A stretch of DNA of 64,000 nucleotides, taken from positions 13,484,629 through 13,548,628 of the forward strand of contig CM028910.1 of NCBI GenBank assembly GCA_016801845.1, in the 5' to 3' direction. Under the pieces are notes generated by a model. It saw only the letters and a list, made by a program, of their open reading frames with translations. It had not been told where the DNA came from and did not search any database. The position numbers and the translations under genes were made by a program. Positions 1-10,614 of this stretch are shown here, in pieces (position 1 is the first letter of the stretch; every line of letters starts with the position of its first letter). Source of the stretch: Polydactylus sextarius (lineage: Eukaryota > Chordata > Actinopteri > Polynemidae).

Positions 1-940
1 ATACTCTCAAGCTAGTTTGTAAAATGGAGAAAGTCTTTTAGTGTTACTCTATTACTTTACTTAAATATCCAAACAATCATCTTAAATTTCATTGAGCTGT
101 AGTCGAATCGAGGTGTGATTTGAACACGACTGTGAAAAAACTACTGTATCTTCAAAAATAATAAGATCCAGATGTAAACAAATTAATGAGACCGTGTTTA
201 ATTTTCTTGGCTATCTTTATCTAATCTTTCTTTAAAAGAAAAATCATTTCACATACCTCAGTAGGACTTATAAGACATGTATAAAATGAAATTAAATGAA
301 CTGAAGAACCATAATATTTACTATTCATAATAACTGGACTGTATTAAACAAACTACAAAGAGTTAGTGTCCTATTTCAATATTGCATTATAATAGCTTAT
401 CCCTATATAGATCTATTTTGCTCGCTGTTAACGTATGTGGTCAACATATAGAATTAACTCTGCCTCTCCTATCTCTTAGGACAGAGTCCTATATCTTTAT
501 CTGCTTTGGCCATGCCCTGTCCCCTCCCTCATTCACATACATGAACACATGAACACGTAAAGTCTCTTGCTTCAACATACGCAACTATGAACATGTTACT
601 GGTTGAGATCATTTCAGGTCTAGTTTAGTGCCAACCTGTTGTTTAAACATGGCAAATGGAAAACACTGGGGTCAGAGGTCAGGATATAAAAGGACAGAGA
701 GATTTTTATTTATATAATTATTTATTAATTGTCTGTGTGTCACTGGCATGTTTTTAATTAATGTAGTTTAATTTAAGTTTGTTGTAAATTTGCATTGCGT
801 TAAAAATCAGACTTTTAGAGCTGACAGAAAAAGTGGGAGGGATCTTTTAAAAAAATAGTTATTAATACTTTAGGGGATATTCTCAAATGACAGCTGTGAA
901 GCGGAGACAAAAATAGCGAAATTTTCTTGGAAAGAATCAA
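1..940. other. AT-rich upstream flank, no gene seen
   Basis: This stretch lies upstream of the mier2 start exon. It is AT-rich, has no long open frame and no recognisable exon, RNA gene or transposon. A simple AT-rich patch lies around 700-790. I see nothing further in it. Confidence 0.6.
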
Positions 941-1065
941 TATAAGTCTGCATCTGAGTGAGTGTAGCTCGGTCGCTGTTGCCGAATCGTTGTGGCAATA
1001 AACGGAGCTGTGCTGAAGAGTAGACCTACAACATCCGGGCAATACTCAGCTTGCGCAGAAACGGA
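940..1065 (+). promoter_or_regulatory. mier2: Probable mier2 promoter and 5' leader
   Basis: The base composition turns GC-richer just before the start codon at 1066. A TGCGCA core (NRF1 half-site-like) lies at about 1052-1057. The start context GGAATGGCGGAG resembles a YY1 site overlapping the initiator, which is common in TATA-less housekeeping promoters. No TATA box is obvious. The transcription start is inferred, not seen. Confidence 0.4.
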
Positions 1066-1074
1066 ATGGCGGAG
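1066..1074 (+). CDS. mier2: mier2 exon 1 (start codon, Met-Ala-Glu)
   Basis: ATGGCGGAG is followed directly by a strong donor GTAAGT at 1075, leaving phase 0. Human MIER2 and MIER3 also begin with Met-Ala-Glu. This exon is far too short for ORF finding and rests on that match, the donor and its position upstream of the other exons. Confidence 0.7.
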
Positions 1075-4000
1075 GTAAGTGAGCGAAAACGAGAAATGCA
1101 ATGAAGCAAATGATTGAGAAACCGGACCGAAATGAAGACTCGTGTCAGGACGTATGGTTCACGATACTGTCCGCGGTGTCGGCGACAGGTGAACGCCGGG
1201 TGAAAGAGAGCTACGGGCGGCGTTAAAGCGGGGAAGCGGGGGGAAGAAATGGAGAACCTCTCCAGCGTATCGCCTCTCTCCGCGTTCTTGGCTTTAAAGA
1301 GCCATTCCCTCTGCCTCGGTAGTAAAGCCGTAGAAAACAATAGGGAGCCCGGTGGGGTCAAACACGGTGGTGCTGAACTATTTCAGGTGTGCCCCGCCGA
1401 CTAAAGTGAAGGCTAATGAGTGTAAAAAGTTGTTAGAGATGTCATAACTCGGCGGCGGTAAACTCCGATCGTGTGTTTCGGAAATATTGAGAACTACTTA
1501 TTTCCTTCTTGTGCCACTCGTAGTGAGCCGGGGAAAGGCAGAGACGTTCAGCACCAAGTCACAGGAAAGCGCCCCTGGTCAGACACTCTGCGCCCGGTGG
1601 GGTTGGAAAAGGCAAAAGAAAATTTCGACTTTTATAACTTATTTATCCAAAAACACAGTAGCTTGAAGTGTAATCTAACAGTGATGAGTGTTGGTACTTT
1701 TTGTGAGCTGAGGCGAGATGGTCCAGATCATCATATGGCCTCACTTATAGCATCTAAAAGTTTTTCACTTGTGTGTAAAAGTATTTTGTGGCCTCAACTT
1801 GTATCTTTTAAGCTCCTCATTGAATACACGTGACTTGTGTCTTTATTTTCCTAGGAATGAAGTAGAAATGAAGATGTGCTCTTCTCATCAGGAGCTGCTG
1901 CAACAGCATGTCATTCTCAGAAATTTTGCAATAATGTCCTTAGCTGGATCCATGAAGTATCTGTCTATCTATCTATAGAAGATTGCATAAATGTAATGAT
2001 AAAACCCAACATTATGCAATGAATCTTCTGAAATATCAGAAAAGTTTAAAAGTTGCAACTGAGCGCCGCAAACAATAGCAAGTGTGATCCTTTCATTGAC
2101 ACTTTGGTTCTAACAGCAGGTTTGAGATGTTAAAAGAAGGCGGTTTTAAAAGTCAGGAGTCAGCTGATCAGTAATGGGATGAGCCAGGATCAGCTACTAC
2201 GTGATCCTATGTAGTTTGTGTATGTGTAAGCGTGAGCACGTGCTCCACAGACACGCAGAGGAATGTGCTCCTCCATTGTAATGTATTCTCATGTTGTTTT
2301 CCACAGCTTTGAATGCACATACAAACTGTACCCTGACTGTCCGTGTGTCTGTGTGTGTGTGTAGGTTGGTGTAAAGCCTCTGAGGACAAGTTTAGAGGTG
2401 GTGGCCTAGTGGAGAGCGGATGAGGTACAGCGATGATGGTCCGCAGCAGGAGAAGCAGAAGTCTCATCTGTCCTTAGAGGAGTTGGAGGAAAACTCTCCT
2501 CGCCTTATGAAGATGGCAACGCAATCCCACACTGTACGGTCAAGTTCAGCCACATCAGTACACGTCAAAACTGGTCACTATTTAAAAGCCAGTGTCAAAA
2601 ATATTTCAGTAATTTAGGAACTTAATAGCTGAAAAACTGGCATAACCCTCTTATGTTATTTTTTTAAAACACCAAGATAACATCAGTGTTGCAACCGCAG
2701 TTTACTCCCACAGTACTTTTACACATTTCCATTTAGATTTATGTGATTAAACTAATAAACTTAATACCTGATGGGAGTGATTTTAGAGTTTCTCTAACTG
2801 AATACAAAAACATTATTTAGATACAGTCATATGTAGTTGTGGTATAAAACCACTCACTCATTGAGCCCACAATCCTACAACTACTTCATAGTACATCTGT
2901 TCTGTGTAAAAACCCAAAATGTAAAGAAAAGAAACATGACACAGCCACACGTCATACGCAGGACAGTTAAGACTGGTGTCCTCTTCCCAAATTACATGGA
3001 TTAGAACCAAACTTAAGAAATGATGTAAAGCTACACAATTTTCACATATTTTTTTTTTAGAAGAACCGTTTACTATTTATTATTCTTGAAAGTGATTCTT
3101 GCTAACTGAGTGAGAGTTACAGTGTTAGAGGAAGAGGGAAAAAAATGTGATGAGTGCACTCGAGATCACTGAACTGACAAATATCCAGAAGTTATTTTCA
3201 AGGAATGTGGAAGTAATTTGCATATCTCTCTGGTTTCTTTCCATCTTACCTCCCTCAATCATGTCCCTCCACCTGTCGCTGTCTTCTGCTGCGACTCTGT
3301 TTGTAGGCCAGTGAGCTGCCTTTGGAGGAGCTGCTGGCTCTGTATGGCTACACAGTGTCAGACCCAGAGAGGGAGACCTATCACATGGCTGCCAGCTTGC
3401 CAGACATGACACTGGACAAGGTGAGATACCACCTTAACCACAGCAGAGCACATGTGAGGCCTCATTTTACTCACATGTTCTTACCAGTCGATTATACACT
3501 GATCAAATCTACATTTTAAAAAGCACAGTAGCGTGAAGTGTTTGTGCACAGCCCAAAGTGTATATTAGCAATTATATATTAACAGAAATTAAAGCTGATA
3601 ATCCAAGGAAGGTTATTGATTCATGATGCATGTGATTAAATATTGTTCTGGTATTTTTCTGTTCAGGATCAGATAACTGAGGATCTCTTTCCTGGGGAAA
3701 AGGATGAAGAACCATCAGCTGATGATCTCACCCCCTCAGTCACCTCAAACACCTCAGATCTGCTCCGCCGTCTCCAAGGTAACATCCTCAAAAGATTTAC
3801 ATTTCTGCACAAGTACATAGTATTTAACTTCAATTCAGTTCTTGTGGGAAAAGAAAAAACAAAATGGAGGTTTGGTTTTGTGAGTGGAACAGCCTTGGAC
3901 TCGCTTTTATACTCAGGAGCTTTTGCATGTGAAGCTTTCAGCAGCTTTAATGAAAGAAGAAACATTTCTCGAACCCATGTCTTTGGTGGAGCGTTTTCTC

Positions 4001-4461
4001 TTAGTTTAGTTCAAATCATTGCTTTGCTGAGACTGCAGATTGTTACTCATAGCGTCTGCGCTGCATTTCAATAACATGTCTTACCAGGGATTATTATGTG
4101 AATATATTTCGTGAAACCTTTGATTTGTTTCCTGTGAGACGTTCTTATTATGACAGCTTGTACTGCTTCGTGTGTCTCCTGTCCAAAAAGACTGAATGAT
4201 GTCAAAGCCAGTCAAACATTTCTGAACTGAAGGAGTTTCAATATATTCAAACAACCTTCCCCCTGGTCGTGATTCTATTTGAAAAGAGTGACGGCATCGG
4301 TGCTGAGTCCACAGAATGGCCTGAAAACTAAATATATGTCGGTATGCTGCTTTTGTGTCCTTTATTGATTCATGGGAGTCTGGTTTAGAAGTTTCTCTTC
4401 TCTCTTTGTTCCTCTTTGGTTATTTTTTTTTTTCATACTGAAGTGTATTTTATCCTGGGGT

Positions 4462-4513
<52 letters not shown>

Positions 4514-7500
4514 TACGTTTTTATTTTTATGTCACTTGCTGCTTATTTAACCTTCAGCGGTAGTCACAGCAGCTACAGCTGAGTGTCAAGGGAGTTGAGG
4601 AAAATCTCAGTGGGATTTACCTTGATAAATAATGCTCAGTATTAAAGGGATGAATATAAATAATGTGAAGTGTTTCAGAAATGTTTTTTTGAAAAAAAAA
4701 AGTTATTATGATTTGTCAGCGAAATGATGTGATTTTAATATAGCAGCGCAACTTTAGACTTAATCTTGACACAAAGTACCTGAACATTCTTTGAAAGATC
4801 ATCTGATCTTTTCTGATTTTTTTTTTTTTTTCCTTCAAGGTGGAGACAAAGACGCATTAGTCAGCTCATCAGATGAGGACTCTGACGACGCCTCTGTTCC
4901 CTCCAATGAAGAGCACAAGGTAGAATACTGAGAGCAGTAATACACCATTTTATTGTGATTCAGCTTGACCCCTAAAGATTTTTGTGAATTCTTCGAGTAT
5001 GAAGTTTTTCATTCTTACATACTTGCATTCATACGGTCTTAAATTTGATCCAAAAAGCTCTGGAATTCTTGACAAAGCCGTACACACCTTTCCTTTGTTG
5101 CTATGTAAACCTTATACTTCTTGGCATTGAGCATAAATCCTACTATGCAGGATTATTTAATATGAACATAATTCCTGGGATCGGTTGTCAGAATGTAGCA
5201 CTCACCAAAAAAAAAAAAAACTCACAAACACAGAAAATACCAGTGGGGATAATCACCATCTCACAACACAGAACTTCTTCTCTTATTCATATTTATGACA
5301 CATTTCAGAGCTGACTGTCTGTGGTTTCTTTCTCAGGAAATCATGGTCGGCTCCATGTACCAAGCAAAGATCCCTCCGCTCAGTCCATATACCTACCACG
5401 AGAGAGGTAAGCAGCTTAATGCCTATGATCTTCTTCTTTGAATCTATTTTTTGTTGTTCAGTTTCTTTTATATCAATTAAATACACTCATATTGTATGAC
5501 CAATTGTATTACCTCAATCAAATAATGTCAGATGGGACAAATGGTTGGGCCTCTAATATATTGATGTACTAATTAGGACAGATAGAAATGATGAAATAAT
5601 ATCCAGAAGGTCAACGGTCAATTTGACTGCGATGTCACTGAAAACACTTTCCTGACCAACATTTAACTAATAACACACAAACATAGGTGAAATTGTGAAG
5701 GCAAACAACCATTAGGAGATAATTCTATATTGTGTGTTCTGTAGAATTGTATATTCAGTTCCCTCTTCCAACTTCCTCTGCCCTTTTGATTTGACATCTC
5801 TTCTCTGCTGCTGACTTTTTGTCCAGCCTACAGCAGCGAGGACCAGTTGCTGTGGAAACCAGGTGTTTTGCCGATGCAGGAAGTGGAGGAGTTTTTGCTG
5901 AATACACAGAGACCACGTGGCCAGGGGGGCACGACATGCACACTCATGTCAGGAAACACAGTTCGGGACAACGAACAGGTACAGTAACTTGATGTTGCAT
6001 CCAAAAGCCTTTAAGCAAACCACCACATGCTACATTGTTTTTGGCTTCTTTGCTGTGTAAATGTACAATAATAAATCAAAAACCGTTTTGGAAGTAAAAG
6101 CAAATTAAAAGCTTGTTGGATATTCTTTTTGCCCATTCTTTTTTTTTTTTTTTTTTCCATTTTGACTCTCAGGCACTCTATGAACTAATAAAATGCAACT
6201 TCAATACAGAGGAGGCACTGAGACGACTACGCTTCAATGTTAAGGTGTTCAGCGGTAAGAAACCCTCTGTTTTAAGGCTTTTTGTAACTTTCTGTTTGTC
6301 AGATTGATTTCTGTTGATACTGAAGAAATGTCTTAAAACATTAGCTGCTGGCAAATGCCAAAAAGTCAAAGTCATGGTTTGTTCAGATAGAATCAACAAA
6401 ACTGTCACACTGAGTGGGATCTCTTTTTAGAAGCAAAATCAGAGACAGAGGTTTTTCTCTGTCGCTGTCAGCCGCTTTTTCTGTCTGCAGAGACTGTAAA
6501 TTGATAACATGTGTCATATTTGTCGCTGCTGATGCTGCGAAGGATATGGTTTTCTGGAGACATGTAACGAACAAAGCAGCTGCAAATGAATCTTTCAAAA
6601 TTAGAGACTTTGTTGGGGTTTGGGTGTATAGATGGGGCTCAGCTCATAGCTGAGAAGCAAACAGGACTTAACTGCCCATCAAGCAGATGGGTCCCTTGTT
6701 AATCTAGTGAATACACTGCCTCATATATAGAGCATCATGCACTGCTTTCTTCAGAGACACATATGCATTCAACCTTGGATGCAGCAAAATCTGACTCCAG
6801 TCAAAGACTTAAGTTCTGCAGAAGAAAAGGAAAACATCATTCATTATGACCTTGTGACCTTTTATTCAGCTTCAGGTTCAGACTGAGACCCTTGCTCTGG
6901 TTTGAACTGAAGTGTGTGTGTGTGTGTGTGTGATTTCATAGTTGCACACTCTGCTTTACATCACCTACAGCACAAAGCTCTGACAGTATTTACTTAAAAA
7001 AAAAATTTAATAAATGCTTCACCCATAAATATAGATTTATTTGTAATGCTATAATCGCACTGGTGGTCGCTCTCTCTAGATGAGCTGTGTGCCTGGAGCG
7101 AGGAGGAGTGTAGGAACTTCGAGCACGGTTTTCGGGTTTATGGGAAAAACTTCCACCTCATTCAGGCTAATAAGGTGAGTGTCGCAGAGGAAAGACTTTA
7201 GTCTTTAATGAGGTGTTTATTCTCCCAATTTGATTTATAATTTACCTGATTTATTTGATGACATATCGTTTTCTCACTCCTCAGGTACGAACGCGCTCTG
7301 TGGGCGAGTGCGTGGAGTATTACTACATGTGGAAGAAGTCCGACCGTCACGAGTATTTTACCCAACAGACCACCAGGCTCAGCCGCAAGAAATACAGCCT
7401 GCAATCAGGGAGCATGTGAGTTCTGCTGGGGCACTAATGAACACAGTCACAGAGTCATTTGTTTAATACAAATTTAGAGTTCATATCTGAGCCAAAACAA

Positions 7501-10500
7501 ACGTGATTTGTGGACATGAGCATGAGAATCTGAAGAGGCTGCATCTTGAAGCCTCATGTTCAACCTCGTGTTATTCTGCTTTTAACATCAGTCAGTGATA
7601 TTACAATGTCATCATTGAATGAGCAGAGGGAAACGATTAGGTTTTTATTACGTATTTTCCTTCTGATTGTTCCATTTAATTGTCAGTATAACATTCCTAT
7701 TTTGAAACCTACATCGTTTAGCTTTTTATACATTTATTCATTTGTTATTGTTCCACACAGCAAGACTCATCAGTGAGGTTGTGGGTTTCTGGTCATTAAA
7801 AACTCCCTACTCATGTGCTTTACTTTCTGCGAGCACCTGTGTTTTGGTCCTGCCCTGAAGTGATGTCTCTGAAATGGAATTCATACTTGTACTTTCATGC
7901 TAAGTGCTCCTTGGCTAGTGACGAAAACCTTGTTGCGCACAAAGTAACGTCGGCAGTGTGTGTGGAAAGAAACATTACATTTGTTAATTTTTCGATACTT
8001 ACACACCAAAAGTCAACATTCAATGTCATTGAGATGAATTTAGCAGGAGTGTAACAATCCGTTTATCTAGGCCGACTCAGTGATTAAAAATCCAACATTA
8101 TCAGTGAAAAGTGAAAATATTGAGTAGAATGTACAAACAACAAATTAGAATGTATTTTTTTTTAAGCTCAATCTCTGTTTGTCTGAAAACAGATAAAACT
8201 GATCAAAACACTTGCACTTAAACAACAGAATGTTTATTTTTGCCGTTTTCTTAAAAAAGAATAGATTAATTTTGATTTAGATGCCAGGAAGAATAATGGC
8301 CAGGAATAAAATGGTGAAATTGCAGTTATTTTTTGTGAGTTGACACAAACTGATGTGTCATATAGACATATGTCATCTTATATTAAATTCAGGCCCCTGA
8401 ATCGAATCAAATCGCATTGTGACCGGCTTTGTGATATCAAAAAATATCATATCACTGTCCAGGGTATTGTTATAATATCACAACATGATGAAACTTGTCA
8501 ATTACACTCTTAGATTTTAGCTCAAAATTGGAAAATGGAATTGGGACCAGAGGAGGAAACTTCATGCTTTATGTTAATATTAATGTTTTTATTAGAACAT
8601 TTTCTGTCAATAACTAAGAAGATTTGTCACACACTTCTAACTATTGATACATAGTTTCCTGTGCTGACATTGGTTGTGTTTTCTGTTGCAGTGAGGATGG
8701 CGACCAGGACGGGGAGGTCACGGAGCTGGACAGAAGCAACAACGCTTCAAGCTTGTTGTCTCACAGCTCCATGCGCACTGGGCAGTTGGAGTCTCCGTTA
8801 CCTCCCCAGTCTAACGTGGACCTGGACAAACAAGGTAATCTAGTCTCTGATGTGATGTGGTGGCTCAAATATTGGAAACTGTTGTGTAAATTGACAATAA
8901 TCACAGTATTGCTCAGTATTAAATTTGCTCTCTTGTGCTCTTAGATGATAAACATAATGTGAAGTTAACGAGATAATAGTTAGAGACCCATAAGACCCTA
9001 AAATATAAAGAAGATATAAGAAAAGAGTCGTACACACACAAGGTGCCTGAACATTTGCGTTTTTGTTTTGTTTGCTGGATTCAGAAAACTGCATAACTTC
9101 ACCCATTTTTCTGTATATGAACTGTTTACATGACACGTCAGACACATTTCAAAATAAGATAATTTCCAGATATCCATTATTCTTACATTTTATTTTTTTT
9201 CCATAAATGTCTTATTTTAACTACATGGTTTGCATCATGACATCACATATTCATGATCTTATGTTCTTATGTTGTGAATCATTTCTCCTCCTTTCTTTGT
9301 TTTCTCCATTACTCCATTATTTTCTCGCTTTCTGTGTGCTTTGTCTGCGTGTGTGCATGTGTGCATGTCTGTCTCTGTGTATGTATGTGTGCGTGGGCGT
9401 GTGTCTTTGTGCGTGTGTTTATGCGCATGCTGTGCATGTTGACATGGTGGTCCAGAGGAGGAGGGCCGTCCCCGACGCAGACGAACTCCCCGCTTTCTCT
9501 TAAAGCCATGAGCTCATCCACACAGGCCACAGAAAGCAGGCTGGGCCTGCAGGTAAACAAAACAGGAAGCTCACTATCCTACCAGTGGTATATAAACAAT
9601 ACTAATTAGAGCCAAAAAGAAAAGAGTCAATGCAAATGGCACATCACATTCATTTAAATATACATTAAGTGACATAAGAGTGGATTTAACCCTTGCTCTT
9701 TTGGTTTGATGCTTTCTAAAAAGCAGTACATTCTCATTACTCGTTTAAGTTTTTTTACTCATGGTTGACAAAAAAAAAGGTTTCAAACAAGTACAAGAAT
9801 TATACTGTCCCATGGTTGTTTATTTAAGAGACACATTGGATCATGCACTGTATGTGTGATACATGTATTTCTCACTAAAGCCACAGTATACAGCCATTCA
9901 CATAAGAACATCTCTATCAAGTAATTTAACTCAGTGCAACATCTGGATAAAATGTGTTTATTTTCATTTCTATTTAGTGAAAATAAATTTTAGTATCTGA
10001 AGGGAATTTTACACCCTCCATACATCACTACACCCTCATCGTAAACATGTACATGAAACGGTCTAAGAAGATTATTTGAGCTTAAAATAAAGCAGTAATA
10101 GAAAACTGATCTGCAGTGACAGATGTTTTATTAATTACTCCACAAACGCCTCTATGTCTGTCTAGATGGTGAGCTGGTGATGGGGCTGTCAGAGTTCTGT
10201 GGAGACAGATGTCCTCAGCAGCTGTTTGACTGTCCCTTCTCTCTGACATCCGTGGACGACCTGCAGGATCCCGCCTCAGACAGTTGTCCCTCCGCTCCAG
10301 ATCACCTCCAGTCCCAGCCCACTGCCCCAAACTCCCAGTGGACCTGCGGGAGTCCTCCATCTTGTCACGACGACCACTGCCTGCCAGGCTCCTGCTTCTA
10401 CCAGCTACATATGCGAGGTGGACCTTTTGTCTCTGAGGACCCCAACTGTGGTACACCTGAGAGTGGACCTGGTGCTCCACATGGGGTGCAGGTGGAGTTC

Positions 10501-10614
10501 AGTCTGCCGTCTGCCTCGCCACCTTCGTCTGCTGTTCTCCCATCACACTTCCAGGCATTTGGCAGCATGCTGCACCCATCTCCTGTCCAGCATTACCACT
10601 CTCTTACACAGTGA
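1066..10614 (+). CDS. mier2: mier2 gene, spliced coding span (MIER family member 2, ELM2-SANT corepressor)
   Basis: MIER proteins are nuclear corepressors that recruit HDAC1/2 through their ELM2-SANT region. Supported exons are 1066-1074, 3307-3420, 3667-3778, 4840-4919, 5337-5406, 5827-5978, 6173-6254, 7080-7174, 7285-7415, 8692-8834 and 10166-10614. From 3307 onward every junction has GT-AG borders and matching phase, giving about 475 residues ending at the TGA at 10612-10614. In order the protein has an acidic region (exons 3307 to 4919), an ELM2 domain (5337-6254) and a SANT domain (7080-7415), then a low-complexity tail. MIER2 rather than MIER1/3 is indicated by the SANT start CAWSEEECRNFEHGFR and by VGECVEYYY, which match human MIER2 as I recall it. 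The start exon encodes MAE, as in human MIER2 and MIER3. The exon(s) for the remaining N-terminus (about 80 residues in human) were not identified, so the model is incomplete there. Confidence 0.9.
2396..2533 (+). other. Weak candidate for the missing mier2 N-terminal exon
   Basis: An open frame runs through here from about 2396, after a TAG, with an internal ATG at 2420. It encodes a charged, Glu-rich stretch including HLSLEELEENSPRL. A possible donor GTACGG follows at about 2534. It lies between the start exon and the exon at 3307, but I cannot align it to the conserved MIER N-terminus and its splice sites are weak. It may be chance. Confidence 0.15.
3307..3420 (+). CDS. mier2: mier2 exon (LEELLALYGY block)
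   Basis: Thirty-eight codons, phase 0 on both sides, with acceptor TTTGTAG and donor GTGAGA. It encodes LPLEELLALYGYTVSD and ends SLPDMTLDK. These blocks match the conserved MIER motif that precedes the acidic region. Confidence 0.93.
3667..3778 (+). CDS. mier2: mier2 exon (SADDLTPSVTS acidic block)
   Basis: It enters in phase 0 and leaves in phase 1, with acceptor TTCAG and donor GTAACA. It encodes QITEDLFPGEKDEE and SADDLTPSVTS, the acidic stretch conserved in MIER2/MIER3. Confidence 0.93.
4461..4513. repeat. Compound (CA)n-(TA)n microsatellite
   Basis: About 28 bases of CA repeat pass into a TA repeat, in the mier2 intron between 3778 and 4840. Confidence 0.95.
4840..4919 (+). CDS. mier2: mier2 exon (Ser/Asp-rich linker)
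   Basis: Phase 1 in, phase 0 out, preceded by a long poly-T tract and CAAG acceptor, followed by donor GTAGAA. It encodes a Ser/Asp/Glu-rich linker ending EEHK, just before the KEIMVG motif that opens the ELM2 region. Confidence 0.88.
5337..5406 (+). CDS. mier2: mier2 exon (start of ELM2 domain)
   Basis: Phase 0 in, phase 1 out. It encodes EIMVGSMYQAKIPPL, which corresponds to the opening of the MIER ELM2 domain. Acceptor TTTCTCAG and donor GTAAGC are both strong. Confidence 0.93.
5827..5978 (+). CDS. mier2: mier2 exon (ELM2 domain, EDQLLW block)
   Basis: Phase 1 in, phase 0 out, with acceptor GTCCAG and donor GTACAG. It encodes SSEDQLLWKPGVLP, EVEEFL and the terminal DNEQ, all hallmarks of the MIER ELM2 domain. 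The usual VYENEDQ segment reads AYSSEDQ here. Confidence 0.93.
6173..6254 (+). CDS. mier2: mier2 exon (end of ELM2 domain)
   Basis: Phase 0 in, phase 1 out, after a long poly-T tract and CTCTCAG acceptor. It encodes ALYELIKCNFNTEEALRRL and FNVKV, closing the ELM2 domain. It is among the best conserved exons of the gene. Confidence 0.95.
7080..7174 (+). CDS. mier2: mier2 exon (SANT domain, first half)
   Basis: Phase 1 in, phase 0 out, with acceptor CTCTCTAG and donor GTGAGT. It encodes CAWSEEECRNFEHGFRVYG and NFHLIQANK, the first helices of the SANT domain in a MIER2-like form. Confidence 0.95.
7285..7415 (+). CDS. mier2: mier2 exon (SANT domain, second half)
   Basis: Phase 0 in, phase 2 out, donor GTGAGT. 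It encodes VRTRSVGECVEYYYMWKKSD followed by an Arg/Lys-rich stretch. This is the conserved SANT recognition helix region. Confidence 0.95.
8692..8834 (+). CDS. mier2: mier2 exon (C-terminal linker)
   Basis: Phase 2 in, phase 1 out, with acceptor TTCTGTTGCAG and donor GTAATC. It encodes an acidic start (EDGDQDGEVTELD) and a Ser/Pro-rich tail ending LDKQ. Sequence similarity to other MIER2 proteins is weak here; the call rests on phase, splice sites and position. Confidence 0.8.
10166..10614 (+). CDS. mier2: mier2 terminal coding exon
   Basis: It enters in phase 1 after GTCTGTCTAG, which joins exactly with the exon ending at 8834, and stays open for about 148 residues to a TGA at 10612-10614. 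The product is Ser/Pro/Cys-rich and ends with SPVQHYHSLTQ. The C-terminal tail of MIER proteins is poorly conserved, so support comes from open length, phase and position. Confidence 0.8.

Noticed and set aside
1471..1978. Open frames downstream of mier2 exon 1, one after a good acceptor at 1853
   Set aside because: The acceptor-like TTTTCCTAG is followed by an in-frame stop in the phase required after exon 1, and the other frames do not resemble MIER proteins.
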